Shown piece by piece: positions 21,698 through 31,502 of a stretch of 64,000 nucleotides of DNA. The position numbers and the translations under genes were made by a program. Position 1 is the stretch's first letter. The number at the start of each line of letters is the position of its first letter. The notes below the pieces were generated by a model. That model searched no databases, had not been told where the DNA came from, and saw nothing but the letters and a program-made list of their open reading frames with translations. Origin of the DNA: Pelagicoccus albus (GTDB lineage: Bacteria > Verrucomicrobiota > Verrucomicrobiia > Opitutales > Opitutaceae); NCBI RefSeq assembly GCF_014230145.1, contig NZ_JACHVC010000012.1, positions 997,001-1,061,000 of the forward strand. Direction: 5' to 3'.

Positions 21698-24600
21698 CTA
21701 GTTATCCAAGTAACGCTTCAGGGCGAACATCGTTTCGTCCAACAAACTCGAGAACTCCTGGTAACTCTGTCGCACTTCCTCGAACTCGCCTCGGCGTGTC
21801 TTCATGTCAAGTCGCTCAGCCTCTGATCGAAGCTTTTCACAGCAGACGTTAGCCGATACTCCCTTTAGCGAGTGCGTATAACGATGCAGATCCTCGGTGC
21901 TCCCGTTTTCAAAAATTTCCTTCAGATTACCTCGATATTTCTCGTAATCCTGCAGGGCAAGGTTGGCGATCTCCATGGCGAGAGCCTCATCCTCCAGCAT
22001 CCGCTCTAGGAAGGCCGCTGGACTGAAAACGCTGTTATCCTCCGACTCTTCCTCGACCGGCTGCTCCACAACTTCCGCTTTTTCCACCCTCTGAGGCAGA
22101 ACCTTATCCAGAAGGCTGAACAAAGCAGCGGGCTCCACGGGTTTTGTTATGTAATCGGACATTCCGGCGTTAAGACACACGATACGATCTTCAGGCAGGG
22201 CATGAGCCGTTAGAGCGATAATTGGTATGTCCTTAGACGCGTCCCCGATCTCACCGGCGCGCACCCGACGGGTGGCTTCAAGTCCATCCATCTCAGGCAT
22301 CTGTACATCCATGAGTACCAAGTCGTAACGGATACGACCCATCGCTTCCAATGCCTCAAGGCCGTTGGCCGCCGTATCGGCATTGAGTCCGACTTTTTCA
22401 AGCAAGCCACGCACGACCATTTGATTCACAAAATTGTCTTCCGCTATGAGAATCTTAGCATCACGGCTGGCGAATTTTTCTGCGGTTATGATACCACCCT
22501 CCTCTTTTTCCTCCACTGGCGTTAGTTGATTGCCCAACAACACAGCGTGTAAATCAAAAGGCACAAGCGGAAAATAGAGGGTAGGCAGGGTCCATTCATC
22601 GACCGGCGAACCATCGTCGAGTAGTGCCACCACAGGTAGCTCCTCGTATCCAGGTTCTTGCTTCAGTTCGGACGCCAAAGTCTCGACGGACTTATCATTA
22701 CCCGCCTGATCATAGAAAAGGTAATCCAAACGACTTTCCTTGTCCCTCATCTGTTTAAGCATCGCCAAGGCGGCGAGTGAGGAACGGCAGTGCTTCGTGT
22801 CGACTCCTACCTTACGTAAGCGCTTGTCCAATGGTACGCTCAGTTCACTACGTTGGCTCACAACCAAAGCCACTCGTCCTCTCAGATTGTTCAGCTCCGA
22901 CTCTGCGTACTCATCTTCCGAATACCGCAGGAAGGAAGTAAACCAAAAATCAGTGCCCTGATTTTCGACACTCTCAAAATCGATCTCGCCACCCATCAGG
23001 TTCACGAGCTGTTTGCTGATGGCGAGGCCCAAACCAGTGCCCCCATAAAGTCGCGTCGTGCTGGAGTCCGCCTGGGTGAACTCCGTAAACAAGTTCTTCC
23101 TCTTGCTCTCCGCGATGCCTATACCGGTATCCTTGACATTGAATCTTAGCATCACGCCTTCGTCAGTCCTAGAGTCTACCGACACATCGATGCGCACCTC
23201 GCCTTCTGCCGTGAATTTAACCGCATTTCCGGCCAGATTGAGCAGAATCTGACGCAAGCGGCTAGGATCCCCCTGCAATCGCCTCGGCACATTGCTCGCC
23301 GCACTGCAGATGAACTCAAGATTCTTTTCCCTAGCCTTTTGAGAAAGCAACGAATCCAAATCGCTCAACAAACTACGAACATCAAAATCGAGAACTTCTA
23401 GATCTATTCGACCCGCCTCGACCTTTGAGAAATCGAGAATATCATTGATCAAAGCCAACAAGGACTCACCGCTGGACTTGATGATTCGCGCCTGCCGGCT
23501 TTGCTCCTCGGTCAAGCCTGGTGAATCGAGCAACAAGGTAGTCATCCCGATCACACCATTGATCGGCGTGCGGATTTCATGACTCATATTGGCCAAGAAC
23601 TGGCTCTTCGCCTGGTTCGCCTCTTCCGCTTGCTCCGCCAGCCGTAGCAAAGCTTCTTCCTGTTCAAAATTGTCCGTAACATCCCAATTCGTGCCGACCA
23701 ATCGGACAGGCCTTCCTTGAGAATCGCGGTCGAGAACAGACATGGCTCTCAAATACCTGATTTTTCCATCCGGTCGGATGATGCGGAAACGGGTATTGAT
23801 ATCGCAAACACCGTTTTTCCCGTCCTCAAGGGCCTGCAACGCCTGTGGGAGATCATCAGGGTGAAGGGTATTCGACCACTCTTCGACTCGCCCTTCGAAT
23901 GATTCTTTCTCAATCCCGTATAGCTTGAACATTTGGTCGTCGAAGATGACCGTGCCAGTAGAAAGCCTAAGCTCCCAGATACCGATCCCTCCGGCTGCAA
24001 CCGCCAGCGATAGACGCTCACTGGTCTCCTTCATCCGCTTGCTGATCGATTTCGTCTCGCTGATATTCTCAACCTGCAGGATGAAATGGACAGGATCGCC
24101 GTTCGGTCGGCGAATAAGTGACGCATTGACTCGGGCCCAAACAATCGACCCGTCAGCCCCAATATATCTGCTCTCCAGAACAAAGTGATTTCGTTTACCG
24201 CTGAGGGTTTCTTTGAACTTAATTAACGCCGAATAATAGTCGTCCGGATGGATCACATCTCGCAGACGCATGCTTCGCATCTGTTCAAGACTGTACCCAA
24301 ACATTTCCGAAATGGACTTGTTAAAGTCCTCCAACGCCCCGCGCGGACTCAGGATCATCATTCCTATACCGGAATTCTCAAAGGAGCCTCTGAATCGGAG
24401 TTCGCTCTCGCGAAGCTGGTTTTCGGCTTCCGCCTGAGCTGACGCATCGCGAGAAACGCCAAGGAATCCAGCGATATCTCCGGAACCATCCCTCAAACAA
24501 GTCACTATCAAGGAAACTGGTACCCGCGTGCCATCCCTGCGAACATAGGTAGCGTAACTTAACTCGCTTCCTTTTCGCATCGGGATTTCCGAGAACGCTT

Positions 24601-25663
24601 CGAAGCCCTCAATCTTTTTACCAAATCGCTCGCTCAATTCGCGGGCTTTGCCATCGATCTCTTCGTCCAGATGAAAAATTGCGGGAGTCGCCTTACCGAT
24701 CACCTCCGAAGCCTCGTAGCCGGTGAGTTTCTCAGCGCCTACGTTGAAGATGGAAATAATTCCATCCGGATCCGTCGCCACAAAAGCAAGCTCGTTCGCG
24801 GAATCCACCAAGCCTCTGATTACGGAGGCATTACGCTGACTTTCCTCACGGGCCCGCAGCTCCGCGTCTATATCCTGGATGACTCCGAAAAGGCGGACCA
24901 CCTTCTTGTTCACCATTTCAGCCTGCCCAATCGAACGGATCCATTTACGGCGACCGCTATGAGTCACGATCTGTATCTCTCGGTCAAAAGGCTCACCGTC
25001 GGCGACAGCCTTTTCCACTAGCTTTTCGACTGAATCCCTAATTTCACCTTCCTGGTAAAACTCCAATGCAGATTCCAAAGTGGGCACATAGTCCAACGGC
25101 ACTTCGTGAATTTGCTTGGTCGCCCAAGACCAATCGAGTTCGCCCTTCACCAAGTCGAGCTCCCAAGAACCAATCTTGGCGATGCGAGAGGCATCCTGAA
25201 ACTGGGCTTTCGCATGCAGCAGCTTGCTCTCGATCTTCTTCTGCGAAGTGATGTCCGTTCGGCACGAGACATACTGAGTAATCTCTCCTTCGGCATTGTA
25301 GATCGGTTTGATCGAAGTCTGAACCCAGTAAAGGTCGCCGCTCTTGCTACGGTTACAGATCTGGCCTTTCCAGCACTTTCCCGAACTGATCGCGCCCCAA
25401 AGCCCCTTCCAAAATGCCACCGAATGATAGCCGGAATTGACTACTTTGTGCGTCTTACCAACGAGCTCCTCCCGAGAATATTCGCTGAGGGCGCAAAACT
25501 GGTCGTTTACGTAGGTGATAACGCCCTTCGGATCGGTGATAGCCACGATCATGTGATCATCCAAACAATCCAGCAACGCCTCGGCTGTGATCACTGAGGA
25601 TGACGCAAGAGCTTCATCCGATTTCGGGGCTCTGCCATCAGAATTTTTCGAATTGGGTCTCAT
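21698..25663 (-). CDS. Hybrid sensor histidine kinase with five PAS domains, two receivers and Hpt
   Basis: 1321 residues, no membrane segment seen, so probably cytosolic. Five PAS units span about 25-660, several ending in the PAC-type DIT/D signature (CRTDITSQKK, GVIQDIDAEL, GVSRDASAQ, QVENISETK, TNWDVTDNF). HisKA with H695 (ANMSHEIRTPINGVIG), then an intact HATPase (NLAGNAVKF, VKDTGIGI, GGTGLGLAIS). A first receiver-like domain follows (GRVALVVSQRSELS) with no acid pair: a pseudo-receiver. The second receiver is active, D1119 in VLMDVQMPEMDG. Hpt at the end, H1264 in THSLKGVSANV. A full phosphorelay in one chain; the output regulator is not adjacent. First PAS resembles aerotaxis PAS domains (WKGQICNRSKSG), hinting at redox or oxygen sensing. 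Confidence 0.93.
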   Translation of the reverse strand: MRPNSKNSDGRAPKSDEALASSSVITAEALLDCLDDHMIVAITDPKGVITYVNDQFCALSEYSREELVGKTHKVVNSGYHSVAFWKGLWGAISSGKCWKGQICNRSKSGDLYWVQTSIKPIYNAEGEITQYVSCRTDITSQKKIESKLLHAKAQFQDASRIAKIGSWELDLVKGELDWSWATKQIHEVPLDYVPTLESALEFYQEGEIRDSVEKLVEKAVADGEPFDREIQIVTHSGRRKWIRSIGQAEMVNKKVVRLFGVIQDIDAELRAREESQRNASVIRGLVDSANELAFVATDPDGIISIFNVGAEKLTGYEASEVIGKATPAIFHLDEEIDGKARELSERFGKKIEGFEAFSEIPMRKGSELSYATYVRRDGTRVPVSLIVTCLRDGSGDIAGFLGVSRDASAQAEAENQLRESELRFRGSFENSGIGMMILSPRGALEDFNKSISEMFGYSLEQMRSMRLRDVIHPDDYYSALIKFKETLSGKRNHFVLESRYIGADGSIVWARVNASLIRRPNGDPVHFILQVENISETKSISKRMKETSERLSLAVAAGGIGIWELRLSTGTVIFDDQMFKLYGIEKESFEGRVEEWSNTLHPDDLPQALQALEDGKNGVCDINTRFRIIRPDGKIRYLRAMSVLDRDSQGRPVRLVGTNWDVTDNFEQEEALLRLAEQAEEANQAKSQFLANMSHEIRTPINGVIGMTTLLLDSPGLTEEQSRQARIIKSSGESLLALINDILDFSKVEAGRIDLEVLDFDVRSLLSDLDSLLSQKAREKNLEFICSAASNVPRRLQGDPSRLRQILLNLAGNAVKFTAEGEVRIDVSVDSRTDEGVMLRFNVKDTGIGIAESKRKNLFTEFTQADSSTTRLYGGTGLGLAISKQLVNLMGGEIDFESVENQGTDFWFTSFLRYSEDEYAESELNNLRGRVALVVSQRSELSVPLDKRLRKVGVDTKHCRSSLAALAMLKQMRDKESRLDYLFYDQAGNDKSVETLASELKQEPGYEELPVVALLDDGSPVDEWTLPTLYFPLVPFDLHAVLLGNQLTPVEEKEEGGIITAEKFASRDAKILIAEDNFVNQMVVRGLLEKVGLNADTAANGLEALEAMGRIRYDLVLMDVQMPEMDGLEATRRVRAGEIGDASKDIPIIALTAHALPEDRIVCLNAGMSDYITKPVEPAALFSLLDKVLPQRVEKAEVVEQPVEEESEDNSVFSPAAFLERMLEDEALAMEIANLALQDYEKYRGNLKEIFENGSTEDLHRYTHSLKGVSANVCCEKLRSEAERLDMKTRRGEFEEVRQSYQEFSSLLDETMFALKRYLDN

Positions 25664-25922
25664 CTTTCAGGGGTAACGATACAAGCGAGGCAGATAACTC
25701 GGGACTCTGTGATACAAAAACATCGGTATAGCTGGCCATGGGTCAAGGGGGGCGCGGATTAAAAGGCTGCTAAAGCGATGCAATTTGCCCTAACAAAACG
25801 ATTTCGGCACCAAAACCAGCTGTTACCCCAACAATTAGATCTCGAAATCCGCGTAGAAGTGCTTTCACTCTCCCGTCTCCCTCATACCCAACAACCACAA
25901 AGGGGCAGATTCACTTTCAAAC

Positions 25923-26555
25923 ATGGCCAACAAAACATCCCAGAACTCCGAGGCTCAGCCGAATCAAGTCGATATCCAGGACATTGAGAACCAGATCATC
26001 ATGATCTGGGAAAAAAACAGAGGTCTCATCCTCGGCGGAATCGGTTTCGTTTTCGCAGTTTTTATCGGCTACCAAGGACTCAAATTCATGGAGGCTCGTG
26101 CCGAAAAGAACCTGCAAGAAGGTTATCAATCCGCAGACAACACCGACGCAAAAGCGACTTGGGCAGAAGACGAAGCCGGAACCGCTTTGAGCGGGTTCGC
26201 GTACAAGGAGCTGGGCGACGAAGCCTTCGCTGCAGGAGATTACGCCAAAGCAGAAACATACTACCGGAGTGCCGCAGAATCCACTGAGACTCCCGTCGAC
26301 CAAGCCGCCACGATGGCTCTCGCAGTTACACTCATTGCTCAGGATAAGAACGCCGAAGCCAAAGAGATCCTCCAACCGATTGCGGAGGATTCCACCGCCC
26401 TCGCCCAAGCGGAAGCCAAATATCGCCTAGCCTCTTTGGTCGGCGAAGAAGGTGACGTCCAAACCGCCCTCGATCTGATCGACTCCATCGACGAACAAGA
26501 TTTCTTCTGGAAATCTAGAGGAGACACCCTGAAGGAAAAACTGCCCGAAGCCTAG
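25923..26555 (+). CDS. Membrane-anchored TPR-like protein (YfgM family-like)
   Basis: 210 residues. Short cytosolic N-terminus, one membrane helix about 36-55 (GLILGGIGFVFAVFIGYQGL), then a helical repeat region facing the periplasm, with TPR-like units (ALSGFAYKELGDEAFAAGDY, AKAETYYRSAAEST, AKYRLASLVGEEGDVQTAL). The layout matches YfgM/TPR_21 proteins, which in E. coli associate with the Sec translocon and periplasmic chaperones. Assignment rests on architecture, not on a catalytic motif. Followed by a strong terminator. Confidence 0.75.
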   Translation: MANKTSQNSEAQPNQVDIQDIENQIIMIWEKNRGLILGGIGFVFAVFIGYQGLKFMEARAEKNLQEGYQSADNTDAKATWAEDEAGTALSGFAYKELGDEAFAAGDYAKAETYYRSAAESTETPVDQAATMALAVTLIAQDKNAEAKEILQPIAEDSTALAQAEAKYRLASLVGEEGDVQTALDLIDSIDEQDFFWKSRGDTLKEKLPEA

Positions 26556-26582
26556 AAATCAGGCCCCAAAAACTTCTACAAT

Positions 26583-26614
26583 AACGCGAGCCCCAAAGAG
26601 CTCGCGTTTTTTTT
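26583..26614 (+). terminator. Rho-independent terminator
   Basis: Perfect 9-bp stem AACGCGAGC/GCTCGCGTT, loop of eight, then an uninterrupted T-run to 26614, 27 bases after the preceding stop codon. Confidence 0.92.
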
Positions 26615-26695
26615 GCACCAAAAGAGACAAATCTCCAAGTTAGGAGCAACCTAAGCTGCCCCTCTGTGTAGACGTTAGCGTACTCTTCCTAGCCG

Positions 26696-27619
26696 ATGTC
26701 TATCCTTCTCGCCCAAAACCTGAGCAAACGCTTCGGATCCATCCAAGCTCTCGACCAACTTGAGCTCGCCATCGATAAAGGCGTATTCTTCGGCCTCCTA
26801 GGGCCAAACGGAGCGGGAAAATCCACCTTCATGAGCGTGGTGACCGGATTTCTGACTGCCGATTCGGGGAACATCCAAATCGATGGGGAAACGCTCGACC
26901 CGAGCAATTCCCAACAAAACCGCCTCGTCGGCTTCGCACCGCAGAATATCGCCCTGTACAAGGAGCTATCCGCCGAAAAAAACCTCCAGATATTCGGGAA
27001 GCTTTTCGGATTGAAAGGCAAGGAGCTTTCACGGCAAATCGACTACGCTTTGGAAGTCGCCCAGTTGACCGACAGGAGGAAATCCTCCGTAAAAGCCTTT
27101 TCAGGTGGTATGAAGCGGCGACTCAACATCGCCGTCGCTCTGATGCACAAGCCAAAGATACTCCTCTGCGATGAACCGACAGTGGGAGTCGATCCCCAAT
27201 CGAGAAACGCCATTTTCGACACCTTGCTGGGACTCAAATCGGAGGGTATGACCATCGTGTACTCCACCCACTACATGGAAGAGGCCGAACGCCTATGCGA
27301 CGAAATTGGCATCATAGATGCCGGTAAAATCCTTCGTTGCGGATCGCCCGACTCCCTGCTGCGCGAGTTGCCTCGGACAAACCTGATAACCGCTCGAGCC
27401 AGCTCCCTAAGCCCAGAGCAACGCGAAGCCATAGAACAATTCGGAGAGGTGATGGAACAGGGGGCCGCCTTGCAGCTGAAAACGCCCCCAGAGTTTAAAT
27501 TGTCCCGCTTTTACCAATGGACCGAAGAGCAAGGCTTAGATGCGTCTGAATTTCAGATGGAGCAACCAAGCTTGGAAGCCCTCTTCCTAAACCTAACAGG
27601 CAAAGACCTCCGCGAATAG
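26696..27619 (+). CDS. ABC-2 type transporter, ATP-binding subunit
   Basis: 307 residues with all ABC ATPase motifs: Walker A GPNGAGKST (around residue 41), Q-loop APQN, signature FSGGMKRRL, Walker B ILLCDEPTVGVDP, and the switch His in VYSTHYMEEAE. C-terminal 90 residues form the extension usual in DrrA/NatA-type exporters. Pairs with the permease 26 bases downstream. Likely an exporter of a lipid, drug or Na+-linked substrate; the substrate cannot be told. Confidence 0.95.
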   Translation: MSILLAQNLSKRFGSIQALDQLELAIDKGVFFGLLGPNGAGKSTFMSVVTGFLTADSGNIQIDGETLDPSNSQQNRLVGFAPQNIALYKELSAEKNLQIFGKLFGLKGKELSRQIDYALEVAQLTDRRKSSVKAFSGGMKRRLNIAVALMHKPKILLCDEPTVGVDPQSRNAIFDTLLGLKSEGMTIVYSTHYMEEAERLCDEIGIIDAGKILRCGSPDSLLRELPRTNLITARASSLSPEQREAIEQFGEVMEQGAALQLKTPPEFKLSRFYQWTEEQGLDASEFQMEQPSLEALFLNLTGKDLRE

Positions 27620-27645
27620 TGTCGGGAACCCAACTCCTATAAAAA

Positions 27646-28983
27646 ATGCGCCCTGTCCTGATCCTCCTTCAAAAAGACATTAGCCTCTTTCTCAAAGACA
27701 AAGCGGCAATCGCTCTGACCTTTATCGTTCCCTTTTGCGTCATCTACATCGTCGGAAACATCTTCGGCGGCTCCGGAGACCAAGGCGGCATCTCTTCGAG
27801 CATAAGGCTGGGACTGCTAGATGAAGCGTCCAACCCTACTTCCCAGATCATCGTGGACGCTTTGGAAGCGGAAGAGGGGCTCCGCATAATATCATCCTCC
27901 AAGGGCCCGGAAGGAGAACAAATACCGCTCTCCCGCGATACCATTCAGAAGGGAATCGAAGACCATGATTTCAACTTCGCCCTAATCATTCCCCAAGACC
28001 TTCTCAGCTCGAGCGAGTTAGGATTGAGGCTAGAATTTCTCTCCAACCCGAAAAACCCGATCGAATCGCAAATCATAAATGGGCTAATCCAAAAAGCGGT
28101 CTTTTCCAAAATCCCTCAATTGCTTTCCGAAAAGATCGACCAGCAGCAGCGCGATGAGCTTGGTCCCGAAAAATACTCCACATTCCAAAATGGTATAGCT
28201 GCAGCCATTAGCCTCGCGTACGACGATATCGAATACGACGACGTTAAGGATAAAATTGGATTCGCCGGACTGACTGATCTCATCTCCGGAAGTGAGGGAG
28301 AATCCGAAGACGCGTCGAATTCCCTTTCCAACTTGGTGAACATTGAGGAAAGCCAAGTCTTCGGAAAAGAAGTCAAAAACCCAACTTTGACTCGGATGAT
28401 CGGTGGGTACGCGATCATGTTTCTGCTCTTTGCGACCACCGGATCCGCGGCATCGCTTTTCGAAGAACGAAATGAAGGGCTCTTTCTACGCCTTCTTTCC
28501 ATGCCCGTTAGACGAACCCACATTCTCTGGTCCAAATTTCTCTTCAACACCCTCCTGGGCATGGTTCAGGCCCTGACGCTATTCATCGCTTCTTCCTTCC
28601 TTTTCGGGGTCGAAGTTTTCCCACACTTTCTCAATCTGATTTTGGTAAGTCTCGTGGCATCCGCCGCCTGCGCGGCCTTCGGTATGACCCTCGCGTCCCT
28701 CGCTAAAACGCCACAACAAGCCCAAGGTTTCGGAACTCTGCTTATCATTAGCATGAGCGCTCTGGGGGGCGCTTGGTTTCCGCTAAGCCTCATGCCCGCT
28801 ACGATGCAATTCATCGGAAAGTTCACCTTGGTCTACTGGGGAGTGGAGTCCTATCTCGGAGCGCTCTGGGAAGATGCCCAGCTTTTGAAGATTCTTCCGG
28901 AGCTCGGAGTTTTAGCCGCGATCGCCTGTTGCCTACTCGCCCTCTCCAGTTGGCGATTCAAAACGGGCGACCTGTTCCGCTGA
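27646..28983 (+). CDS. ABC-2 type transporter, permease subunit
   Basis: 445 residues. One membrane helix near the N-terminus (IALTFIVPFCVIYIVGNIFG), a long exterior region about 45-245, then five helices from about 252 to 440 (GGYAIMFLLFATTGSAASLF through LGVLAAIACCLLALSSW). This is the YhiH/NatB/ABC2_membrane_3 pattern with the ENGLFLRLLSMPVRR-type coupling loop (EERNEGLFLRLLSMPVRRTH). Forms the transporter with the preceding ATPase. The large exterior domain suggests it contacts an envelope partner. Confidence 0.94.
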   Translation: MRPVLILLQKDISLFLKDKAAIALTFIVPFCVIYIVGNIFGGSGDQGGISSSIRLGLLDEASNPTSQIIVDALEAEEGLRIISSSKGPEGEQIPLSRDTIQKGIEDHDFNFALIIPQDLLSSSELGLRLEFLSNPKNPIESQIINGLIQKAVFSKIPQLLSEKIDQQQRDELGPEKYSTFQNGIAAAISLAYDDIEYDDVKDKIGFAGLTDLISGSEGESEDASNSLSNLVNIEESQVFGKEVKNPTLTRMIGGYAIMFLLFATTGSAASLFEERNEGLFLRLLSMPVRRTHILWSKFLFNTLLGMVQALTLFIASSFLFGVEVFPHFLNLILVSLVASAACAAFGMTLASLAKTPQQAQGFGTLLIISMSALGGAWFPLSLMPATMQFIGKFTLVYWGVESYLGALWEDAQLLKILPELGVLAAIACCLLALSSWRFKTGDLFR

Positions 28984-29050
28984 GCGAGTTCCATCATTGA
29001 CTCGCAAACAATCGAACTTCCGGTAGATTCAGAGGTCCATTTGACCTCGA

Positions 29051-30643
29051 ATGAGCAAACCTTCCCAGAGCAAGACCCGTACTGCTTTCCTACTAGTCGC
29101 CACCTTGGCAGCCGGTACAGCGCTCTACTTTCAGCTAAATCCAACGAGCCAGTCAAAAAAGCCGGATCCAGACGCTCCTCAGTTTCCCACTGCAACTACC
29201 GGTCAAAGAAGAGCTGAGACAACAGAAGCGTGGCTACAAAAAACGGATGCCCCCTTTTCAGCGTCTTCGATAGAAAACGAACGCATTCTGAGCTTTGATT
29301 CTCTGGACGCGTTTCAATCATTTCTGAAAAAGAGTCCCAACGGGCTTTACACAATCATCTCCTCAAGCGAGAGGCTCCTAGCCATCAGGCTTAAACTACT
29401 GAACGATGACGACAGCTTCCTAGCAGATACAGGCGCAAAGGTGGACTCCAATTACACGCTGCTCAATCCGCTGCCTATAGCAGACCAGCTGCTCGCTACC
29501 GACAGTAAATTCCTGGATCAGGCTCTTCATTTCATGCGAGTACCTTCGAATCTGACAAAAGCTGGTGAGGGCGTAAGCATTGCGGTGATTGATACCAGCA
29601 TAGCGGATCATCAAACACTTCAAGGCGCTGTCGTGAAAAGCTTCGACCTCACCGGAGGATCCACTGCGGCCACCCACGGCACCGCGGTCGCTTCCCTTAT
29701 CGCGGGATCGAACGGCACTGGGATCGCACCCAATGCGGACCTCATTAGCATCAGTGTTTTGGATACAGACGGAATCGGTGATACTTATACACTTGCCGAG
29801 GCCATTCTTTTGGCTGTCGACAACGGAGCCGACATTATAAACCTCAGCCTCGGCAGCTTTGGCACCAACCAAGCCTTATCCTACGCTGTATCCTACGCGC
29901 AGGAGCAGGGCGTAGTGCTGGTAGCCGCTGCAGGAAACGAAGCCATAACTGCCCTACCCTACCCGGCCGCCTACGATTCGGTAATCGCTGTCACCGCCCT
30001 CGACTCCATCGGACATCCCACCACCTTCGCAAATCAGAGCGACTCCATCGCAGTCGCCGCACCGGGGGTTGGGGTCTACGCAGCATGGGAGGAAGAAGAT
30101 TGGATCAGTTTTACTGGAACCTCCGCGGCAGCGCCTTTCGTAAGCGGAGCGATCGCATTAATCAGCTCAGAACTAAACACGTCCGCAGCGGAAGCAGCGG
30201 AAATTCTATTGGCTAATGCTGATGACTACGGTCTGCCCGGATCTGACTCGCAGCTTGGATCTGGCGCGATCGACATAGCGCGTAGTCTCTATTCCGATAC
30301 GAATTACTACGATTTAGCACTCTCTGATATCTACGTCGCTGACTCCGACCTAGTCAAAGGACAAAGCACTGCCTACCTCATAGCCCAAAACCGAGGAACC
30401 GAAGAGGCCCCAGCCGTGAGCATCGACTACACCCTACCAAATGGTCTAACGCAAAATGTTTACCTGGGAAACCTGCTACCAGGTGAAAGTGTCAGCTACG
30501 AAATCACCTTGAGCGAATCGGACTTCCTTTTACCCGGTGGGTTTCAGATCGAAGCCGCGGTCGAAAGCTCAACAATTTCCCCCGATTCGTATCCAGAGAA
30601 CAATTCGAAATCGCTTACAATTTCGATCTCTCCACTCGACTAA
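29051..30643 (+). CDS. Secreted or membrane-anchored subtilisin-family (S8) serine protease with CARDB domain
   Basis: 530 residues. N-terminal hydrophobic helix about 11-28 (TAFLLVATLAAGTALYFQL) serves as signal or anchor. A propeptide-like stretch about 30-165 precedes the S8 domain: Asp181 (AVIDTSIAD), His209 (THGTAVASLIAG), oxyanion Asn296 (AAGNEA) and Ser358 (GTSAAAPF). The usual DTG/DSG is DTS here, and the protein has a plain S-GTSAAAPFVSG motif, so it should be active. About 420-525 is a CARDB-like beta-sandwich (YDLALSDIYVADSDLVKGQS). Probably an extracellular protease. It ends head to head with cheR; the two stop codons abut at 30643/30644. Confidence 0.92.
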   Translation: MSKPSQSKTRTAFLLVATLAAGTALYFQLNPTSQSKKPDPDAPQFPTATTGQRRAETTEAWLQKTDAPFSASSIENERILSFDSLDAFQSFLKKSPNGLYTIISSSERLLAIRLKLLNDDDSFLADTGAKVDSNYTLLNPLPIADQLLATDSKFLDQALHFMRVPSNLTKAGEGVSIAVIDTSIADHQTLQGAVVKSFDLTGGSTAATHGTAVASLIAGSNGTGIAPNADLISISVLDTDGIGDTYTLAEAILLAVDNGADIINLSLGSFGTNQALSYAVSYAQEQGVVLVAAAGNEAITALPYPAAYDSVIAVTALDSIGHPTTFANQSDSIAVAAPGVGVYAAWEEEDWISFTGTSAAAPFVSGAIALISSELNTSAAEAAEILLANADDYGLPGSDSQLGSGAIDIARSLYSDTNYYDLALSDIYVADSDLVKGQSTAYLIAQNRGTEEAPAVSIDYTLPNGLTQNVYLGNLLPGESVSYEITLSESDFLLPGGFQIEAAVESSTISPDSYPENNSKSLTISISPLD

Positions 30644-31498
30644 TCAACTGGGCAAAACTCGTCCCGGCGTAACACTGGGCTTGATACGATAGATATGGCT
30701 TCGTCCGTGATTCTCCACTATCCAATTTTCATCTACATTGAAAGTCGTCTCGGACGCTCCCAAAAACATTGCGCCATCTCGGTTTAGAACTCCCCGAATA
30801 CCAGCAAGAATCTTACGGCGTGTTTCGATATCGAAATAGATCAAAACGTTTCGCATCAAAACGATGTCGAACTTGGGCAGGTTCGGCCAATGCTCGATCA
30901 GATTCATCTTTCTGAATTCGGTCATTTGCTTCATCTCCGGCTTCAACTCCCAACCTTCGTCGACCTTGGAAAAGTACTTTACCAAAAGCGGCATGGGGAG
31001 ACCGCGATTGACTTCCATTTGGTTGTATACCCCACGGTTCGCCTTTTCCAGAGCCTTGCTGCAAAGGTCTGTACCAATGATCTTCACCTTCCAGTTTCGC
31101 AGCTCCGGAAATTTCTCACGGAGCATCATGGCTATGCTGTAAGCTTCCTGTCCAGTCGAACTAGCCCCAGACCATATGTCGATTCGGCGTTCAGTGGCTC
31201 TTCTAGCCATGATCTCCGGAATCAACTTCTTCTCCATCGCTTCAAACGGATGAAGGTCGCGGAAAAACAAAGTCTCGTTCGTCGTCAACGCTTCCACTAC
31301 CGATTTGTGGATATCGCCGTATCCACGAGTCGAAGTCATTGAATCAATCATAGCCCCTAGCGAATCAAACCCCTTCTCTCTTGCGAGTGGACTGAGGCGC
31401 GATTCTACCAGGTATTCTTTTCCTGTTTGAAGCACGATTGCGGCACGACTTTTCGCTAGCGTTGAGACATAGTCAAACTGGCTTGGGGAGAGGCTCAT
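30644..31498 (-). CDS. cheR: Chemotaxis protein methyltransferase CheR
   Basis: 284 residues. N-terminal helical domain with TNETLFFRDLHPFE, then a SAM-binding fold (IWSGASSTGQEAYSIAMMLR, KIIGTDLCSKALEKAN, FDIVLMRNVLIYFD). Methylates glutamates on chemoreceptors using S-adenosylmethionine, opposing CheB. Last gene of the che operon; begins four bases after cheB. The receptor gene in the same operon is its likely substrate. Intact by length and motifs. Confidence 0.96.
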   Translation of the reverse strand: MSLSPSQFDYVSTLAKSRAAIVLQTGKEYLVESRLSPLAREKGFDSLGAMIDSMTSTRGYGDIHKSVVEALTTNETLFFRDLHPFEAMEKKLIPEIMARRATERRIDIWSGASSTGQEAYSIAMMLREKFPELRNWKVKIIGTDLCSKALEKANRGVYNQMEVNRGLPMPLLVKYFSKVDEGWELKPEMKQMTEFRKMNLIEHWPNLPKFDIVLMRNVLIYFDIETRRKILAGIRGVLNRDGAMFLGASETTFNVDENWIVENHGRSHIYRIKPSVTPGRVLPS

Positions 31499-31502
31499 AA
31501 AA

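Noticed and set aside
25778-25987. 69-residue open frame overlapping the start of the TPR-like membrane protein gene
   Set aside because: Out of frame with the well-supported gene at 25923 and without family features.
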